Assembly (NCBI GenBank): GCA_024331085.1
Contig: JANDJG010000008.1
Location: forward strand, 1-46,990
Length of the DNA stretch: 46,990 nt
DNA from: Nitrospira sp.
GTDB lineage: Bacteria > Nitrospirota > Nitrospiria > Nitrospirales > Nitrospiraceae
Direction of reading: 5' to 3'
Shown here: in pieces, positions 42,667 to 46,990 of the stretch
How positions within the stretch are numbered: the stretch's first letter is position 1
How the letters are laid out: each line of letters opens with the position of its first letter
The notes under the pieces: model-generated
What the model was told of the DNA's origin: nothing
Databases searched by the model: none
What the model saw: the letters and a program-made list of their open reading frames with translations, nothing else
Position numbers and translations under genes: made by a program

Positions 42667-43110
42667 ATGCCGTACTATTACTTCGACTCGACAGCGCTTG
42701 TGAAACGATACAGCATGGAACGGGGGACCAGGATCGTCAATAAACTGCTGGTCAAGCGGGGAAAGGTCGCCGTTCTTCCGCCTTGGTCCGTGACGGATTT
42801 CTACACCGCCATGACCACGCGCGCTCAGGAAGGAAAAATCACCAGAGACGACTGCTACTCGGTGCTCTACAAGTTTGAGATCGAGTCGAAACAGGGGTTG
42901 TTTCATTTCATCGTCCCGACCGTCACGACGTATCTCTCGACCAAGGAATTGGCCCTGGAATATCCGTTTCTACGGTCTCAGCAGGTGATGCATCTGGCGC
43001 TGGCGTTGGAACTCAAGCCGCTCCGATTGACCGTGGTGAGCGCCGATGCCCAGTTGCTGGCCGCCTCAAAGACGGCGGGGCTGCACATCATCAATCCGGA
43101 AGAAGATTGA
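42667..43110 (+). CDS. PIN domain protein (VapC-like), active site incomplete
   Basis: PIN domains are metal-dependent RNases; VapC toxins cleave tRNA or rRNA. The 147-residue product has the first acidic residue D7 (YYYFDSTALVKRY), D44 in the second position (WSVTDFYTAM, usually Glu) and D127 in the fourth (VVSADAQLLAAS). At the third position, where families read DALHLA, it has Q106 in QVMHLALAL, so metal binding may be weakened. It starts four bases after the upstream small gene, as in toxin-antitoxin pairs. Confidence 0.8.
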   Translation: MPYYYFDSTALVKRYSMERGTRIVNKLLVKRGKVAVLPPWSVTDFYTAMTTRAQEGKITRDDCYSVLYKFEIESKQGLFHFIVPTVTTYLSTKELALEYPFLRSQQVMHLALALELKPLRLTVVSADAQLLAASKTAGLHIINPEED

Positions 43111-43136
43111 CGGCGGCCGTCCGAGAGTCATGACAA

Positions 43137-44792
43137 TCAGGGTTTGTCCGTCGAAAGTTTTTTGCCGAGACGGCGGGCGAGCCGCACCATGCCGGGTGAG
43201 CGGTCATCCGGGCTGAGCAGCACGTTCAGCAGGTGCGGGCGGCTCCGGTCCGCAAAGGCCGAAGCCAGACGTTCTTCGAACTCTCGTTGTGTTTCGACGC
43301 GGGATCCCACGCCGCCTCCCACCAGTTCGAAGATCTTGTCGTAGCGCCATTCATGCAAATCGTTGAACGGCCCTTCCAGAATTTCCCGCTCCGTCGAATA
43401 GCCGCGGTTGTTCAGGACGACGACGATGGGGGCCAACCCGTATCGGACGCAACTGGCCAGCTCCGTTCCGGTCATTTGAAACGCTCCGTCTCCCACCAGC
43501 ACAAGGGGACGGAGCGCGGGATCGGCGAACGAGGCGCCGAGGGCCGCCGGCACGGCGAATCCCATCGAGGTGTAATAGGCGGGAGAGAGAAATTCGAAAC
43601 GATGACGCACGTGCAGATCCGCCGCGGCGAACAGCGATTCCCCCACGTCGGCGATGACGACGATCTTGTCCGTCAAGACGGTATCAAGGTGTCGGAACAG
43701 GCCGTTCAAGGTGATCGGCGAATCGGGAGAGGGGGGAGACTGCGGGGTGATGACGTGGGACGGCGGTTTCCGAAGGGGGAAGACCGGAAGAGGAGCCTGC
43801 ACGAGGGCCCGCACGAAATCCTGGAACTTGATGGAGTCGAACCGGTGATGTTTGATGGCGACCCGGTCGGCTGTGGCGTGGATGGTCCGCCCTTCCGAAA
43901 GCAGCGGCGAGCGTGCGTCGAGGTCTTCGACGTCGGAAAGAATCGAACCGAGAATCAGAAGGCAGTCGGACTCGTTGATGAATTGCTGGACTTCCTCCCG
44001 TCCGATGAGCCCTCCATAGACGCCGACGTAGAGGGGATGGTCTTCCCGAATGATGGATTTCCCCAAGAGGGTTGACGCGATCGGAACGTTCATCCGCTCG
44101 ACCAGCTTGGCAAGATCGTCTTGTAAACCGAATCGACCGACCTCCGCCCCCACCAACATGGCCGGTTTTTTGGACAGGGCCAACATGGACCGCACTTCCG
44201 CGACGGCTTCTTCCAAAGCGGCCGGATCGCTGGGCTCATCCTCGATGCAGATCGGTTTCATCGTATCGGGCAAGGGGGTGTGGACCATATCGCGGGGAAT
44301 CTCCAGATAGATGGGGCGGCGATAGCGGAGGAGCGCGGCGAAGGCTCGGTCCATCTCCCGTTCCGCGGTGAGTGGATCATCGAGCGTCACGGCGGCCACC
44401 GTCATCCGTTCGAACACTTCGCGCTGCGTGGAAAAATCACGGACCATATGGTGGAGATAGGGAGTGCGCGTCCGCTCCGAGAGGCCCGGCGAGCCGGTTA
44501 ACAACACCACCGGCGACCGTTCGGCGTAGGCGCAGGCGATGGCGTTGACGGTGTTGAGTCCCCCGACGCAATAGGTGACGCAGACGGCGCCGATGCCGTT
44601 GATGCGGGCGTAGGCGTCTGCCGCAAAACCGGCGCAGTCCTCTCGGGTCGTGGCGACGTGTTTGATGGGGGACGCTTCGATGAGCTGAAACAGCGAGAGG
44701 ACGTAGTCCCCGGGGATGCCGAAAATATGGCGGACGCCGAGCCGATGCAGCCGATCCAACACCGCGGAACCGATCGTCGCCTTGTTGTTCAT
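43137..44792 (-). CDS. Thiamine-diphosphate 2-oxoacid decarboxylase (pyruvate/indolepyruvate decarboxylase type)
   Basis: The 551-residue product has the three domains of ThDP decarboxylases. The N-terminal domain shows VRHIFGIPGDYVLSLFQLIE, the activating Glu in TTREDCAGFAADAYARI, and a His-His pair in YLHHMVRD as in pyruvate and indolepyruvate decarboxylases. The C-terminal ThDP motif is LVGDGAFQMTGTELASC followed about 20 residues later by VVVLNNRGYST. Acetolactate synthase is less likely because of the HH pair. The substrate is uncertain. The ATG at 44792 has GGAGC upstream and fits the domain start. It is divergent from the methyltransferase gene. Confidence 0.85.
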   Translation of the reverse strand: MNNKATIGSAVLDRLHRLGVRHIFGIPGDYVLSLFQLIEASPIKHVATTREDCAGFAADAYARINGIGAVCVTYCVGGLNTVNAIACAYAERSPVVLLTGSPGLSERTRTPYLHHMVRDFSTQREVFERMTVAAVTLDDPLTAEREMDRAFAALLRYRRPIYLEIPRDMVHTPLPDTMKPICIEDEPSDPAALEEAVAEVRSMLALSKKPAMLVGAEVGRFGLQDDLAKLVERMNVPIASTLLGKSIIREDHPLYVGVYGGLIGREEVQQFINESDCLLILGSILSDVEDLDARSPLLSEGRTIHATADRVAIKHHRFDSIKFQDFVRALVQAPLPVFPLRKPPSHVITPQSPPSPDSPITLNGLFRHLDTVLTDKIVVIADVGESLFAAADLHVRHRFEFLSPAYYTSMGFAVPAALGASFADPALRPLVLVGDGAFQMTGTELASCVRYGLAPIVVVLNNRGYSTEREILEGPFNDLHEWRYDKIFELVGGGVGSRVETQREFEERLASAFADRSRPHLLNVLLSPDDRSPGMVRLARRLGKKLSTDKP

Positions 44793-44853
44793 CTGGTGTG
44801 CTCCTTGTTCTCCGATCGGTCTCAGAAAACCATACCCTCGGTTGTCCGTCAAG

Positions 44854-44877
44854 CCATGCCCGTATCCATGCCCGTAT
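44854..44877. repeat. 12-base tandem duplication between divergent genes
   Basis: CCATGCCCGTAT occurs twice in perfect tandem (44854-44865 and 44866-44877), in the 141-base gap between the decarboxylase and the methyltransferase genes. It lies about 57 bases before the methyltransferase start. It could be a replication-slippage product or a paired regulator site. Confidence 0.7.
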
Positions 44878-44933
44878 TTTATGAAAGCGCAAAGCCTCTT
44901 GATCTTTTTCGCCCGGACAAGGATAAGTGACCC

Positions 44934-46127
44934 ATGACCATCGGCTCAGATACCGTGACGGCTCGGATGACGCTCAATCGGCAATGGGCTAGGCACGAGC
45001 CCGGCCATCTCTGGGTCTATGCGGGCCATGTCGGTGATGTCAAGGGACAAGCGGCGCCCGGCGATCTGGTCGAAGTCCTCCGGCCGGACGGTCGTCGACA
45101 CGGAATCGGCTTTTTCAATCCCGCCTCGAAGATCATGGTCCGTCTGTTGACGTTCGAGGATGAGCATATCGACGAGGCCTTCTGGAGAAACAGGATCGAC
45201 CAGGCGATTCGCCTGCGGCAACGGGTCGTCAACGGAACGAACGCCTATCGGCTGATTTACGGGGAAGGGGACCGACTGCCGGGCTTGATCGTGGATCGCT
45301 ACGATCACGTTCTGGTGATGCAAACGTTGTCCTATGGGATGGACCTTCGTAAAGACATGCTGGCGGACATCCTCATGCGGGAGACGGGTGTGTCGGCCGT
45401 CTATCTCAGGAACGACGCGAAAAGCCGGAGGCTGGAGGGATTGCCTCTCGAACGGAGATTCTTGCGCGGCGGAGGGCCGACGGAAGTCGAAATCAAAGAA
45501 GGGCGGGCGCGGTTTTTCGTCGATATCGAGCGGGGGCAGAAGACCGGATGGTTTTGCGATCAGCGCGAGAATCGGCTGGCGGCGGCGAAGCTGGCCGAGG
45601 GCGGAGAGGTGTTGGACGTGTTTTGCCATACCGGCGCGTTCGGCATCCATGCGGCGTTGGCCGGAGCGCGCTCGGTGGAAGGACTCGACGTCGGCGAGGA
45701 GGCGCTGGCCTCGGCACGCCGACATGCGGTCATGAATCAGATGGAGTCACGATGTCTCTATCGAAAGGTGGACGCCTTCGAGGAAATGCGCAACCTCGTC
45801 AAGGCCGACCGTCGTTACGATCTGGTGATGCTCGATCCTCCGGCCTTCGCCCGGAGCAAAGAAGCGATTTCCCGCGCGCTGGCCGGATACAAGGACGTCA
45901 ATCTTTTAGGAATCAAACTGCTCAAGCCGGAAGGATTCTTGATCACCAGCTCCTGCTCGCAACCGATCTCGGAGGAAGCGCTCTGGGGGGCGGTTCGATC
46001 GGCGGCGAGAGACGTCGGGCGGCAGATACGACTTCTCGAAAGCCGCGGGCAGGGGTCTGATCATCCGGTCCTCGCTGGTATGCCGGAGACACGGTATCTC
46101 AAGTGTTTCATCGCACAGGTCTTTTAG
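44934..46127 (+). CDS. rlmI: Class I SAM-dependent rRNA methyltransferase (RlmI type)
   Basis: RlmI makes m5C in 23S rRNA (position 1962 in E. coli). The 397-residue product has an N-terminal PUA-like domain (GHLWVYAGHVGDVKGQAAPG, then LVEVLRPDGRRHGIGFFNPA), a middle region with YGEGDRLPGLIVDRYDHVLV, and a Rossmann methyltransferase domain: GQKTGWFCDQRENRLAAAKL, EVLDVFCHTGAFGIHAALAG, the catalytic-loop motif LDPPAFARSKEAI and TSSCSQPIS. The exact rRNA site in this organism is inferred from the family. It stands alone before fumC. Confidence 0.88.
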   Translation: MTIGSDTVTARMTLNRQWARHEPGHLWVYAGHVGDVKGQAAPGDLVEVLRPDGRRHGIGFFNPASKIMVRLLTFEDEHIDEAFWRNRIDQAIRLRQRVVNGTNAYRLIYGEGDRLPGLIVDRYDHVLVMQTLSYGMDLRKDMLADILMRETGVSAVYLRNDAKSRRLEGLPLERRFLRGGGPTEVEIKEGRARFFVDIERGQKTGWFCDQRENRLAAAKLAEGGEVLDVFCHTGAFGIHAALAGARSVEGLDVGEEALASARRHAVMNQMESRCLYRKVDAFEEMRNLVKADRRYDLVMLDPPAFARSKEAISRALAGYKDVNLLGIKLLKPEGFLITSSCSQPISEEALWGAVRSAARDVGRQIRLLESRGQGSDHPVLAGMPETRYLKCFIAQVF

Positions 46128-46211
46128 TGCAGCATCAGTTGATCGTGCATGGCTTCGCTCTTGTGCGCGGGCGAAGTCCAAGTTTATGATGGCGCCCGCG
46201 GCGGGTGAGAA

Positions 46212-46237
46212 CATTGAGATAAGGCATTGAGATAAGG
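46212..46237 (+). repeat. 13-base tandem duplication in the fumC leader
   Basis: CATTGAGATAAGG occurs twice in direct tandem (46212-46224 and 46225-46237), immediately before the ribosome-binding site of fumC. Because each unit contains AAGG, the duplication adds a second Shine-Dalgarno-like sequence upstream of the AAGGAG used for fumC. A GC-rich inverted repeat (46167-46173 with 46193-46199) lies just before it. Confidence 0.75.
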
Positions 46238-46260
46238 ATCGTGATGAAGGAGCGTCAAGC

Positions 46261-46990
46261 ATGAAGAACAGGGAATCTGCCGAGCGAACGGGTGCCGTAA
46301 GGATCGAGCGGGATACGATGGGCGAATTGGCCGTGCCGGCCGACGCCTACTACGGTGTGCAGACGGCGCGCGCGATCGAGAACTTTCCCATCAGCTCTCT
46401 ACGGATGCCCCGCTCGATGATTCGGGCGATGGGGTTGATCAAACGGGCGGCGGCGACGGTGAACCATTCGCTGGGGCTCCTCGACAAAACGATCGCGGAC
46501 GCCATTCATCAAGCGGCCGGTGAAGTGGTGGAGGGCAAACTGGACGGCGAGTTTCCCGTGGATATTTTTCAGACCGGCTCCGGCACTTCCACCAACATGA
46601 ACACAAACGAAGTGATTTCCAACCGGGCCACCGAGTTGCTGGGCGGCGCTCGCGGCAGCAAACTGGTGCACCCCAACGACCATGTGAATCTCGGCCAGTC
46701 GAGCAACGACGTGATTCCCACCGCCATCCACATTGCCGCGTCGGAGACGATTCACCGACACCTCTTGCCGGCGTTGAGTCGCCTGCACAAGGCGCTCGAT
46801 GGCAAGGCCCAGGAGTTCGACGGGATCGTCAAGATCGGCCGCACGCATCTTCAGGACGCCACCCCGGTGCGGTTGGGACAGGAATTCGGCGGCTATGCCC
46901 GCCAAATCGAGCTGGGGATCGAGCGGGTGAAGCGGGCGCAAGCGGCGCTGGCCGAGGTTGCTCTCGGAGGGACCGCCGTCGGCACGGGGT
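46261..46990 (+). CDS. fumC: Class II fumarate hydratase (3' end outside window)
   Basis: Class II fumarase reversibly hydrates fumarate to malate in the (reductive or oxidative) TCA cycle without an Fe-S cluster. The 243 visible residues show [32 protein letters not shown], the substrate-binding block [20 protein letters not shown], then [20 protein letters not shown] and [20 protein letters not shown]. These match FumC rather than aspartase or argininosuccinate lyase. AAGGAG lies eight bases before the ATG. The frame stays open to the end of the window; the GSSxMPxKxN signature would lie beyond it. Confidence 0.95.
   Translation, partial: MKNRESAERTGAVRIERDTMGELAVPADAYYGVQTARAIENFPISSLRMPRSMIRAMGLIKRAAATVNHSLGLLDKTIADAIHQAAGEVVEGKLDGEFPVDIFQTGSGTSTNMNTNEVISNRATELLGGARGSKLVHPNDHVNLGQSSNDVIPTAIHIAASETIHRHLLPALSRLHKALDGKAQEFDGIVKIGRTHLQDATPVRLGQEFGGYARQIELGIERVKRAQAALAEVALGGTAVGTG

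Noticed and set aside
43137..44792. Acetolactate synthase large subunit
   Set aside because: The His-His pair in YLHHMVRD and the overall length fit 2-oxoacid decarboxylases, and no small regulatory subunit gene is adjacent.
1..46990. CRISPR arrays, insertion sequences, integrases, prophage genes, tRNA or rRNA genes
   Set aside because: No spaced direct-repeat arrays, transposase or integrase motifs, or structural RNA sequences were recognised anywhere in the window.

Overview
The window is a compact, GC-rich bacterial chromosome segment with about 43 protein genes on both strands. It shows no insertion sequence, phage gene, tRNA, rRNA or CRISPR array. The gene content points to a diderm, flagellated, autotrophy-capable bacterium: P- and L-ring flagellar genes, many lipoproteins with lipoboxes, AsmA, periplasmic cytochrome c, pyruvate phosphate dikinase, an acetyl-CoA synthetase and a class II fumarase. 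The style resembles Nitrospira (Nitrospirota), but that is an inference from gene order and protein style; no decisive marker gene lies in the window.

Region 1 (1-9742, all plus strand) is a flagellar rod/ring/hook-junction block: flgG (5' cut), flgA, flgH, flgI, a short flgJ, flgM, flgN, flgK, flgL, csrA and fliW. A near-consensus sigma-28 (FliA) promoter sits directly before flgM, so flgM to fliW look like a late-class unit. csrA and fliW overlap by ATGA, which fits the CsrA-FliW partner switch. FlgK and FlgL share a homologous inserted module, and FlgL is unusually large.

Region 2 (9865-19471) holds a large AsmA-like protein, an Xaa-Pro aminopeptidase, and a minus-strand set HDOD - soluble transhydrogenase - PilZ in which the first two genes overlap. 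It continues with a c-type cytochrome, a periplasmic coiled-coil protein, a cupin and an HMA-like periplasmic protein that has lost one metal-binding cysteine.

Region 3 (19760-34702) is mainly metabolism: an animal-type transketolase, a fibronectin-III lipoprotein, an Rrf2 regulator with a TauE/SafE permease, and then glyQ, glyS, ppdK, ribD and an alpha/beta hydrolase. The ppdK-ribD-hydrolase stretch has overlapping stop and start codons. An MFS transporter and riboflavin synthase follow.

Region 4 (34737-46990) has acs with a small two-helix membrane protein, a caspase-fold protein whose catalytic Cys is replaced by Pro, and a lipoprotein operon (LPP20 - LpoB-like - COG3014-like - LPP20). 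After these come a VapBC-like pair, a thiamine-diphosphate 2-oxoacid decarboxylase, an RlmI-type rRNA methyltransferase and the 5' part of fumC.

No gene set here is clearly a new defence or biosynthetic system. The strongest leads are the inactive caspase-like protein beside the envelope lipoprotein operon, the shared FlgK/FlgL module, the FlgI N-terminal extension and the HDOD-Sth-PilZ unit.
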